Part shown: positions 7,614-14,530 of the stretch, one piece after another
How the letters are laid out: each line of letters opens with the position of its first letter
Numbering within the stretch: position 1 is the first letter of the stretch
Assembly (NCBI GenBank): GCA_016839995.1
Contig: JAEOTD010000067.1
Span: forward strand, 1 to 14,616
Reading direction: 5' to 3'
Source of the DNA: Candidatus Hermodarchaeota archaeon
GTDB taxonomy: Archaea; Asgardarchaeota; Hermodarchaeia; Hermodarchaeales; Hermodarchaeaceae
Length of the DNA stretch: 14,616 nucleotides
Program-made: the position numbers and the translations under genes
The notes under the pieces: model-generated
The model's input: only the letters and a program-made list of their open reading frames with translations
Told to the model about the DNA's origin: nothing
Databases searched by the model: none

Positions 7614-7623
7614 TTTCCGTGGG

Positions 7624-8391
7624 TTAGAGGTCAGCGGCGGCTAATCGATCTCGGAGAAGACCTAGTATATCATTACGTCTTCCACGAAAATCGTATCGTT
7701 GCAGAAAATGAACTGAGTTTTGACTTACTTCCACTTGGCAGATGATACCTTCAGGATCTTCTACTGAATAGCGAGTTCCTTCGTCCGTTTTTGTAACACT
7801 TACATAGCACATTGGAAAAAAGTCAAGGATTGATGAGATGAGAATTCCTACACGGATGATGCCGAGACCTTGAAGCTCTCGGGAAGGTTTCGGTGCAACT
7901 GTTTCAGTAGTAGGCTTGGCGGGAGCAGCTTCAGTTACAGCAGGGGTTGGTGTTGTGACTTTTTCAACGGGGGCTGGTTGAGGAGCGGGTTTTGTTGGTG
8001 GAGGAGCTGGTGAGGGCGTTCCTCCAAAGCGCCCCAGGACTCCTTCTGTGATGTTGAACTTCTGGCTCAGGGTATGAATTAGTTGGTCATAGTATCCTTT
8101 GATTTCAGGGTCGTCGAGGATTTCACCATCAATAATTTCGATGTTTGTAACATCACGACCAATGCGGTATGGACCTAGTTGATAGCCTGCGCTTACAAGA
8201 GAGCGGGCTTTTCGTTGGGCGGCCCGTCGTTCAACAAGTGTGGTTGAGGAGCCTTGCCAGAGCCAGACCCGCTCCTTGAGTTCGTCGATAGCTATGACGA
8301 TTCGATCGTCGGTTAGAGCCTCGGTTGATAAGGGGAGGGGTTCGATTATCCCTGAGGAAAAATCGAGTAGTAACACAAATTTATCTGCCAT
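7624..8391 (-). CDS. Gelsolin-like domain protein 3, with Pro/Ala-rich linker
   Basis: A 255-residue protein. The gelsolin-like domain spans about 10-112: RIVIAIDELKERVWLWQGSS, then VERRAAQRKAR, then IEIIDGEILDDP. These align position by position with the other two paralogues of the window. Residues 124-170 form a Pro/Ala/Thr-rich flexible linker. The C-terminal domain (about 172-255) has a helix (LGIIRVGILISSILDFF), several strands (CYVSVTKT, ICQVEV, VHFLQRYDF) and a last helix (RNDILGLLRDRLAA). There is no signal peptide or membrane helix. ATG at 8391 has only a weak GGGA nine bases upstream. The M24 peptidase gene ends 56 bases before it on the same strand; a TATA-like stretch at that stop may give it its own promoter. 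The C-terminal domain is unrecognised. Confidence 0.74.
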   Translation of the reverse strand: MADKFVLLLDFSSGIIEPLPLSTEALTDDRIVIAIDELKERVWLWQGSSTTLVERRAAQRKARSLVSAGYQLGPYRIGRDVTNIEIIDGEILDDPEIKGYYDQLIHTLSQKFNITEGVLGRFGGTPSPAPPPTKPAPQPAPVEKVTTPTPAVTEAAPAKPTTETVAPKPSRELQGLGIIRVGILISSILDFFPMCYVSVTKTDEGTRYSVEDPEGIICQVEVSQNSVHFLQRYDFRGRRNDILGLLRDRLAAADL

Positions 8392-8439
8392 TGTATCTAA
8401 TCCCGTCGGTTAAGGTTTCTTGTAAGTGAATCACATTCC

Positions 8440-8447
8440 ATATTATT
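8440..8447 (-). promoter_or_regulatory. Possible TATA box for gelsolin-like gene 3
   Basis: AATAATAT on the minus strand lies just beyond the stop of the M24 gene and about 50 bases upstream of the ATG at 8391. The predicted transcript start near 8416 would give a leader of about 25 bases. Weak evidence. Confidence 0.32.
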
Positions 8448-9596
8448 CTACAAGCACAATAACCTTTCTTGTGGGGGCGTAGTAACTTGGTACCCGGATT
8501 TTGTCACGGCGACGTTGATTTCGCTTCGTACTCCGAATTGCCCCTTGAGATAGATTCCCGGTTCTACAGAGGTTAGGGTGTTGGGAAGTAAGAAGCGCGT
8601 TTCTGGCATTTCATGGCTATCAAGGTTCGCGCCTTTTCCATGAGAATGCTCATCAATGCTATGTCCTGTTCGATGAAGAATTCCATGTTCAAATCCTGCA
8701 GCAATGATAATTTCTCGGGCAATTTCGTCTGGAATCCGTGCAGGGATGTTTGGTTTAATGGCAGCTGTGGCTGCATCTCTAGCTTCAAGAATGGTATCCC
8801 AGACAGTTTGTATTTCAGAGGGCACTTTTGAGCCAGTAAAAGCCATGTGTGTGATATCTGCAAAGATATCCCATTTTGCCCAAAGATCTATCATCAACAA
8901 CTGGTTCTTCTGGATAGTTTCATTCCCAGCAGTATAGTGGGGGTTTGCCGCATTGGCTTGAACAGCAACCATGGGTCCAGTAATATGGGTCAGATTTTCT
9001 TTCCTGAGCAATTCTCGCATAAAGTCAGCCACCTGTGCCTCGGTTACCGACCCGAGTCGATCTTTGACAAATTCGAAAGCTTGCCCCATGATATTTGTTA
9101 GCGTTTGGGCTGTACGTTTATGACTTCGTAATTGCTTGGGAGTAAGTACAGAATGAATGATTTGCATGAGATTTTCTCCAGACTCCCATGTAATTTTAGG
9201 CATTGTTTTTTGGAGATGGATGTATCGACCCGTGGGGAGAACATCGGTTTGGGGGTTTTTGCCATAGTTTAATGCTATGCGCTGGAACGTCTTAGTTACT
9301 TGTTGGATAGCTTGCAAAAAGGCTGCTTGGGTTCGTGTGTCTATGGTCTTGATTGATGAGTGGATACCGATTAACTCATTGCTCTCAACGGGGGATTTGA
9401 TAATGGTGATGGGATCCGAGGATGAGATTAGGATGGCGTATAATCGCGAATGGGGAGTCAATTCACCAAGTAATGCTTTACCAGTCGGATCATTTTCCCG
9501 GAAGTCAATAATTAGCCACGCATCAAGGTTTGAATCGTCCATGTATTGTCGGACAAGCCGGATTTTGTCACTCATGTTCAGAAGAGGTATGGCCAC
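8448..9596 (-). CDS. M24-family metallopeptidase (Xaa-Pro aminopeptidase/prolidase-like)
   Basis: About 382 residues: an N-terminal creatinase-like domain, then a C-terminal pita-bread metallopeptidase domain. All five metal ligands are visible (numbered from the longer GTG start at 9608): D241 in LLMIDLW, D251 in ADITH, H316 in RTGHSI, E349 in SVEPGIY and E363 in RSEINV. H224 of NPHYTAG fits the usual proton-shuttle histidine. The protein is therefore expected to be an active cytoplasmic dimetal peptidase cleaving N-terminal residues before proline; the substrate is not fixed. Two GTG starts occur. The one at 9596 has AAAGGTGG (9605-9612) eight bases upstream and is preferred; the one at 9608 overlaps that site. 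A third choice is ATG at 9575. It is divergent from the coiled-coil gene and followed by the third gelsolin-like gene. Confidence 0.9.
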   Translation of the reverse strand: MAIPLLNMSDKIRLVRQYMDDSNLDAWLIIDFRENDPTGKALLGELTPHSRLYAILISSSDPITIIKSPVESNELIGIHSSIKTIDTRTQAAFLQAIQQVTKTFQRIALNYGKNPQTDVLPTGRYIHLQKTMPKITWESGENLMQIIHSVLTPKQLRSHKRTAQTLTNIMGQAFEFVKDRLGSVTEAQVADFMRELLRKENLTHITGPMVAVQANAANPHYTAGNETIQKNQLLMIDLWAKWDIFADITHMAFTGSKVPSEIQTVWDTILEARDAATAAIKPNIPARIPDEIAREIIIAAGFEHGILHRTGHSIDEHSHGKGANLDSHEMPETRFLLPNTLTSVEPGIYLKGQFGVRSEINVAVTKSGYQVTTPPQERLLCL

Positions 9597-9661
9597 TTGA
9601 ATTACCACCTTTAGGGAGTTGTGGTTCTAGAGACCAAAAAGATTTAGGCAAAGTGGTCCTG

Positions 9662-9682
9662 TGCTACAAGAACCCTGTAGCA
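9662..9682. repeat. Inverted repeat in the divergent promoter region
   Basis: TGCTACA, 7-base spacer (AGAACCC), TGTAGCA: perfect 7-base arms midway between the divergent starts of the M24 gene and the coiled-coil gene. The position suits an operator controlling one or both genes. Seven-base arms can arise by chance, so this is tentative. Confidence 0.42.
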
Positions 9683-9707
9683 TTTAACCAATTGCAATGT
9701 TGATCCT

Positions 9708-10616
9708 ATGGCAAGGAATTCAGCGACTGAGAAAGATAAGTTTGGAGCTATTCTGGACCAGTTACGGAAAGTACAAGCAGCAAACCGAGTATTAATACGG
9801 GGAATTCAGGAAGCAAAGAATCGAGCATGGGAATGGCGTGACAGACGAGATGAGTTACGTTCAGAAGCTCCTGTTGTTCATGAGGAAATGTCTGATCAGC
9901 GAACTAGACGGGATGAATTGAACGCAGAAGTTCAGCACCAGAAAAAGTTACGAGATGAGGCAAATGAGCATGTTCGATTGTTACAAGAACAGCTCCACGA
10001 ATTACGAGCGCAGCGAGATAATCAACGGAACTATATACCATTAGAGGAGTTACAACGACAATTTCGTGAACTCGAATGGAAACAGCAGACTACTACGCTT
10101 ACAGTAGAGGAAGAGCGAATCCTCTTAGATGAGATGGAAAGATTATCAAAAGCGATGGAAACTGCACCAACTCACACTTCTCAGTCGGCAAACCAATCAG
10201 AAGAAATGGATGAATTGTGGCAAGAGATTCAAGAAGCTCGAGATAAAGCACAAGAACATCATGAGAAAATGATAGCACTTGTTGAAGAGGCACAACAAAC
10301 ACATCGAAGTATACTCGGTTTATCTCAAGGACTTGGTCCTGCTCGATCAGAGGGTGATGAAGCTCATCAAGAGTATGTTAAATGCCTTCAAGAAGCAGAT
10401 GAGATGCGGGAACGAGTAGATGTATTACGAGAACAGGAAAGAGAGCTGAAATCTCAACTAGATAGTATTCGAAAAGATCAGAAGGCTTCTCGTCAAGCAC
10501 AAGAGCAGGCGGCTATGGAGAAATTAGCAGAGCAGGCTAAGGCTAAACAACAAGCTGGGCAAAAACTGAGCATGGAAGAGCTGCGAGCCTTGATGGAATC
10601 GGATGGAATAGGGTGA
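9708..10616 (+). CDS. Long coiled-coil protein (COG1340-like)
   Basis: A 302-residue protein, almost entirely helical and charged, with heptad-like runs of Leu, Glu, Arg and Gln at about 10-105, 112-150 and 165-285. The middle segment at 122-143 (ELEWKQQTT, then LTVEEERILLDEM) is a marker of the archaeal coiled-coil family COG1340. A Ser/Thr/Gln hinge at 150-165 separates the two coiled halves. The C-terminus ends in SMEELRALMESDGIG, a short conserved-looking amphipathic tail. There is no membrane segment or signal peptide. Family function is unknown; a structural or scaffold role is inferred from shape. ATG at 9708 has only a poor upstream TGATC. It converges with the prenyl synthase gene, the stops being 18 bases apart. 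Confidence 0.8.
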   Translation: MARNSATEKDKFGAILDQLRKVQAANRVLIRGIQEAKNRAWEWRDRRDELRSEAPVVHEEMSDQRTRRDELNAEVQHQKKLRDEANEHVRLLQEQLHELRAQRDNQRNYIPLEELQRQFRELEWKQQTTTLTVEEERILLDEMERLSKAMETAPTHTSQSANQSEEMDELWQEIQEARDKAQEHHEKMIALVEEAQQTHRSILGLSQGLGPARSEGDEAHQEYVKCLQEADEMRERVDVLREQERELKSQLDSIRKDQKASRQAQEQAAMEKLAEQAKAKQQAGQKLSMEELRALMESDGIG

Positions 10617-10634
10617 AGTGAGGCTAGGGTTCAG

Positions 10635-11648
10635 CTAGAACGACCGTTGATAAATGAAGTCAACCAAGGTTTCGAGTAATTGGGTTGCCTCTTTGTTGGG
10701 GAAGGAATCAAGGGCACTTTTGGCATCATTAACGAGCTGCTTGGCTTTCTTTTGGACAAAATCGCTAGCCGTTGTTTGTTTAAGGAGTGCAATGACTTTC
10801 TTGACATCATTTTCCGTGGGTTTATCGGAACGAAGAACTTGGAGAACATAGTCTCTGTCAGCTTGAGATAGAAGTGGCAGCGCCTGTAAAAGGACTACAT
10901 TACCGAGTTTATGTTCATAGATATCCTTGCCTAGTTTCTTACCAAGCTTTGCTTCTTCAGCAAAGAGGTCGAGGACATCATCAGCCAATTGAAAAGCAAT
11001 TCCAGCTTTCCAACCAAATTCTCGGGCAGCCTTTTGCATCTCCTTTGATCCAGCTGCACAGATTACTCCAATTTCACATGAAGCCCGTATTAGGGCTGCT
11101 GTCTTATACCCAATCATGGTTTCATAGTCTTCTAAGCTGACATCGCGATAACGGTGTTTTTCGGTGTATTCTTCATTACTGGGAAGTTGCTCAAATAATA
11201 CGTCCAGCCGTTCCCCTTCAACCAATTCCCGAATGGTATCAGCGATAATTCGGGATATAGCGGCATGATTGGGTGTTCTTATGGACCCCTCTTCAATTGC
11301 TTCACGATAATGTATTGCGGCTAAAATTCCAAAGTTCAAACCGAACTTCTTCCATGTCGTCGGGAGGTTTCGTCGAACATCAGCGTCGTCAATTACATCA
11401 TCGAGTATGAGAGAATAGTTGTGGACTAATTCAATTGCTGCTGCGGCTGAGAGGGCATCTTCTGTGTTTCCTCCTACTGCTTGGCAGAATAAAATTGTCA
11501 ATGCTGGTCGGACGCGTTTTCCTCCCGCTTGGACCTGATGGAACACCACTTCTTGGAAATCCTTTGAAGCACCTACGGTAAGGAGTTCCAGCATTTTGTC
11601 ATCTACTTGGGAACCAAGCTTCCCGAGAACTTGTAAAATATCAGACAT
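10635..11648 (-). CDS. Short-chain polyprenyl diphosphate synthase (geranylgeranyl-PP synthase-like)
   Basis: A 337-residue trans-prenyltransferase that condenses isopentenyl-PP onto allylic diphosphates to give the precursor of archaeal lipid chains. Visible motifs are GGKRVRP (42-48), the first Asp-rich motif DDVID (83-87), R92/R93, K182-T183 (GYKTA), the second Asp-rich motif DDVLD (223-227), and GKDIYEHKLGN (240-250). The fifth residue before the first Asp-rich motif is Tyr78, the fourth is Ser79, and there is no two-residue insertion. This matches the archaeal GGPP-synthase pattern, so a C20 product is the best guess. ATG has GGTGA (11655-11659) six bases upstream. It is the last gene of the GTPase-led minus-strand series, 108 bases after the agmatinase, so it may have its own promoter (TTTAAA-like bases lie in that gap). 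Confidence 0.92.
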   Translation of the reverse strand: MSDILQVLGKLGSQVDDKMLELLTVGASKDFQEVVFHQVQAGGKRVRPALTILFCQAVGGNTEDALSAAAAIELVHNYSLILDDVIDDADVRRNLPTTWKKFGLNFGILAAIHYREAIEEGSIRTPNHAAISRIIADTIRELVEGERLDVLFEQLPSNEEYTEKHRYRDVSLEDYETMIGYKTAALIRASCEIGVICAAGSKEMQKAAREFGWKAGIAFQLADDVLDLFAEEAKLGKKLGKDIYEHKLGNVVLLQALPLLSQADRDYVLQVLRSDKPTENDVKKVIALLKQTTASDFVQKKAKQLVNDAKSALDSFPNKEATQLLETLVDFIYQRSF

Positions 11649-11756
11649 TCCAAGTCACCAACGACTGTCTGGTCAGCTCCTTAGTTCTGAACTTTAAGGC
11701 TTTTTCTCAATGAGCTTACTTCAGTGTTTAAAGCCGTTTCAAGTTAGTTCTGTATT

Positions 11757-12656
11757 CTATAACACTTTTTGAAAGCGTTTTGCTTGAATACAAAGGAAGG
11801 TAGTGATAATGCGAGCGGCGGCAATAGCCGTGATGCCTTGGTCATATTGTGGTGTAACCTCAGTGATATCGAATATCATCGCTCGAGGAGTAACCACGCG
11901 AAGAATTGTGAGTAATTCAGAGGTTGTCAGTCCTCCAGCTTCAGGGTTTCCTACAGCGGGTGCATAGGCTGGATCTAGAACATCCATGTCGATTGAAATG
12001 TATAGAGGAGGACCTGGAGGGATAGCGTCGTTGATTCGTCGGGCTATTGTTGCTGCGCCTTCTTTTCGAATATCATTACAACTGTAATATGTGATTTTGT
12101 GTTCTTGGGCGTAGTCGAATTCTTCCTTCGATACTGCTCGAATTCCAATTTGGATGAGATGATCAGGACCGAGCTGTTCGACAATTCGTCGTTGGACACT
12201 GGCATGAGAGAATTCCTGGTCATTGAATCGATCACGGAGATCCATGTGGGCATCAAATTGAAGAAGCACGATGTCACGAGGAAGAGCCCGAACTGCTGCA
12301 AGTGTCAATGTATGTTCGCCCCCGAGGAGGATTGGAATCTTTTCTTCCTGTGCGATTTGCCCCACTACCGATTCGACTGCACGAAGCATGCTTTGGACGG
12401 TGTGTGGTTCAAAAGTGATATCACCGATATCTGCTATTGGAAGGTGTGCTGCATCAACGTTATTTTGTTCATCGAGACAAAAGCTTTCAATCATTTGTGA
12501 AGCAGTGCGGATTGCCGCAGGTCCTTGCTTTGAGCCTTTTCGATATGTACTGGTTTCGTCAAATGGAACTCCGGCAACTACAAACGATGCCGTGGATGGA
12601 TCGATTGGTGCCCCAAATAATGTGTTTACGACTGGTGAAACGCCTTGTACTGTCAT
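11757..12656 (-). CDS. speB: Agmatinase (ureohydrolase family)
   Basis: A 299-residue protein of typical length. Agmatinase hydrolyses agmatine to putrescine and urea in polyamine synthesis, using two Mn ions. The ligands are visible: H115 in GGEHT, D135/H137/D139 in FDAHMDLRD, and D223/D225 in SIDMDVLDPAYAP. FSHAS with H151 and the EVTPQYD segment (266-272) fit agmatinase better than arginase. Formimidoylglutamase or guanidinobutyrase activity in the same family cannot be excluded. ATG has GAGGGA (12662-12667) five bases upstream, which fixes the start. The gene follows the DUF885-like gene by 58 bases on the same strand and is probably co-transcribed, though no shared pathway is evident. 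Confidence 0.92.
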   Translation of the reverse strand: MTVQGVSPVVNTLFGAPIDPSTASFVVAGVPFDETSTYRKGSKQGPAAIRTASQMIESFCLDEQNNVDAAHLPIADIGDITFEPHTVQSMLRAVESVVGQIAQEEKIPILLGGEHTLTLAAVRALPRDIVLLQFDAHMDLRDRFNDQEFSHASVQRRIVEQLGPDHLIQIGIRAVSKEEFDYAQEHKITYYSCNDIRKEGAATIARRINDAIPPGPPLYISIDMDVLDPAYAPAVGNPEAGGLTTSELLTILRVVTPRAMIFDITEVTPQYDQGITAIAAARIITTFLCIQAKRFQKVL

Positions 12657-12714
12657 GATAATCCCTCATTTGAAAAGACGGTTTTTCTGCTATTTGGGTC
12701 TTCCCTTTCTCCTT

Positions 12715-13938
12715 CTAGATAATTTGTGTAGGTAGTTTTAGTTTAAGGTCGGAAATTCGAGATTTGAGAGTGGAGGGAGTATGGGTTTCATAGTAAACGG
12801 TATTGATGAATTCGTCGGTAAGATGAGCCTCTTGGGCTGCTTTGAAGAAGCCTCGAATTAGCCATGCCCCTACTAAGTAGGTGTACCCATATGGTCCCCA
12901 CATGGGATCTGTCATGAATGGTAATCGTGCTTTTGCATAAGGTTCTTCGTAGGCTCCAAGGTCTTGAAGGTACTCTGTAACTTCAGATTCACTCCGTTGA
13001 TCCTTGTGGAGCATGCCAAGAGCATTGATACCAACTGCCCGACGAAGTTGTATGAGATATGTTGAGACTGACTCAGGCATGGTTAATGGACGAGCATCAT
13101 GTAGGATATCGGAGCCTGCTTCAGCGATTCCTTCAGCAATCGTGCATTCGGGAGAGTTGATAATTGCTATCGTTGACTCCAAGTTATGTGTACCTTGATG
13201 GTAACCGGATTCTTGTTTTACTAATTGGGTTTGGTGTCCCGGGTAGGTTTCGTGCGTTACCCATTTCCAGATGCTATATTTACTGCGAGGCAATTCGATG
13301 TTGATTTCAATAATAGCTTGATAATTTCCCTGATAATAGTTATAGGCACTCCAAGGTGCTTCAGGAACGGCGCGAAATTCGACTGTTTCTTGTGGAGGAA
13401 GCGTGAACAGAAGCTGTTCCGTTGCTCTGCGAGCATCAGCTGCTGCGTCTTGGGCCAGAGGGATAATTTCTACTCCCATTGTCATTGCGCGTTTTCGCCA
13501 TCGTGTTGCCATTGAGGTTAAATCGCCTTTGAGAACCTCTTTTCGAAGTGCTCTGTTTGCCTTTTCACTAAGCTCCTCAACGCGTTCTGCCGATATGACA
13601 ACAGGAGCAATATCTAAGCCTGTTTTCACACGTTCTTCAAAAGAAACGTTTTCACCAAGACCATATTTCACTAGGAGGGTCATTGCATCCAATTGCTTAA
13701 TCAGATAGGTTCTTCGTGGGTTCTCCCGAATCTGTGATTTTACCGATTCTCGAAGCTGGCGAATCGATTTCATCAGGTTGTCAGGATCAACTTTCTTCTT
13801 TTTTGGTTTCAAGTTCGGTGGACCAAAATAGCAATCGACGATGATAGTGTTGTCTCCAAGTTGGGTTTTCAAGTAATGGTCTAACTGAAATGCTAATCGA
13901 ATATACTCTTCACCAGGATCAAAAATTTCAGATTCCAA
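12715..13938 (-). CDS. DUF885-like putative zinc metallopeptidase (HExxxGH)
   Basis: A 407-residue, mainly helical protein. HETYPGHQTQ (229-238) is the HExxPGH signature of the DUF885 group, a gluzincin-like arrangement in which both histidines and a later glutamate (E269 or E273 in CTIAEGIAEAGSD) would bind zinc. It is shorter than typical bacterial DUF885 proteins (about 550-600 residues) and has no signal peptide, so a cytoplasmic role is likely. The start is TTG at 13938. GAGGTG at 13946-13951, seven bases upstream, supports it and lies inside the last two sense codons of the GTPase gene. The four-base gap implies coupled translation with the GTPase. The C-terminal YGYTYLVGAWLI segment fits the family's substrate-side helix. 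The substrate is unknown. Confidence 0.78.
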   Translation of the reverse strand: MESEIFDPGEEYIRLAFQLDHYLKTQLGDNTIIVDCYFGPPNLKPKKKKVDPDNLMKSIRQLRESVKSQIRENPRRTYLIKQLDAMTLLVKYGLGENVSFEERVKTGLDIAPVVISAERVEELSEKANRALRKEVLKGDLTSMATRWRKRAMTMGVEIIPLAQDAAADARRATEQLLFTLPPQETVEFRAVPEAPWSAYNYYQGNYQAIIEINIELPRSKYSIWKWVTHETYPGHQTQLVKQESGYHQGTHNLESTIAIINSPECTIAEGIAEAGSDILHDARPLTMPESVSTYLIQLRRAVGINALGMLHKDQRSESEVTEYLQDLGAYEEPYAKARLPFMTDPMWGPYGYTYLVGAWLIRGFFKAAQEAHLTDEFINTVYYETHTPSTLKSRISDLKLKLPTQII

Positions 13939-13942
13939 AGGA

Positions 13943-14530
13943 TTACACCTCAGGAAAGAGTTTCTCCATCAGTTGTGTAGCCAAATCTGTGAAGGCTTCA
14001 GTGACGTTGCGCCCATCTAAGGCACTGGTTTCATAGTATTTTCCTTGAATACGATCAGTTGCTTGTGTTGCGGCGTATTCAGATACGGCTCGTTCTGATT
14101 CTAAATCGGTTTTATTTGCCAAGACTACTCGGATAAAATCGTTGCCTAGGGTTGATGTGACCTCGTCTAACCATTTGGATTCGACTGCTGATGCAGATGA
14201 GGCGCGAGTAATATCAAAGACGAAAATAACTGCATTGGCACCAGTATAATATCTCTGACGAAGTGGTTGAAATCGTTCTTGACCCCCAGTATCAAATAAT
14301 TGTAGTTTCAGTTTTTGTCCTTTCACATCTATGATTTTGGTGACAATATTGACTCCAATACTTGGTTTATAGTCATGCTCAAATTTATTTTCAGCAAACC
14401 GCCGGATTACACTGGTTTTTCCTACGCCCCAATCACCAACAATAACGACTTTGACAACGTATCCGGCTTTCCCAGGTGTTTCAGCTTCAGAGGTATTTGA
14501 AGGATGAGATTGTGCGCAGATTGTCCTCAC
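13943..14530 (-). CDS. Ras/Rab-like small GTPase
   Basis: A 195-residue protein with a complete G domain: P-loop GDWGVGKT (32-39), switch I KPSIGVN (55-61), DTGGQE (80-85) with the catalytic Gln84, NKTD (139-142) and ETSAL (167-171). It is of Rab type overall (RYYTGANAVIFVFDIT). Oddities are Gly in place of the usual Ala before GQ (DTGGQ, as in Arf-type proteins), Ser57 where switch I normally has Thr, an extra 25-residue N-terminal segment, and no C-terminal cysteine for prenylation (it ends FPEV). Asgard genomes hold many such GTPases. The start is GTG at 14530, the first codon allowed after an in-frame TGA, but it overlaps a GGTGAGG sequence, so the N-terminus is uncertain. It leads the minus-strand series. 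Confidence 0.9.
   Translation of the reverse strand: MRTICAQSHPSNTSEAETPGKAGYVVKVVIVGDWGVGKTSVIRRFAENKFEHDYKPSIGVNIVTKIIDVKGQKLKLQLFDTGGQERFQPLRQRYYTGANAVIFVFDITRASSASAVESKWLDEVTSTLGNDFIRVVLANKTDLESERAVSEYAATQATDRIQGKYYETSALDGRNVTEAFTDLATQLMEKLFPEV

Noticed and set aside
8573..9600. Several long reading frames on both strands within the M24 gene
   Set aside because: They overlap a gene with all five metal ligands and a good ribosome binding site; their own products show no domain and no start signal.
2166..9666. Shared 10-mer TCCTGTGCTA upstream of the winged-helix gene (2166) and of the coiled-coil gene (9657)
   Set aside because: Different distances to the start codons, flanks unrelated, and a 10-mer shared once in 14.6 kb can be chance.
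12044..12735. Long reading frames inside and opposite the agmatinase gene, one of 154 codons
   Set aside because: They shadow a gene with a complete active site, and their protein sequences look random and Cys/Arg-rich.
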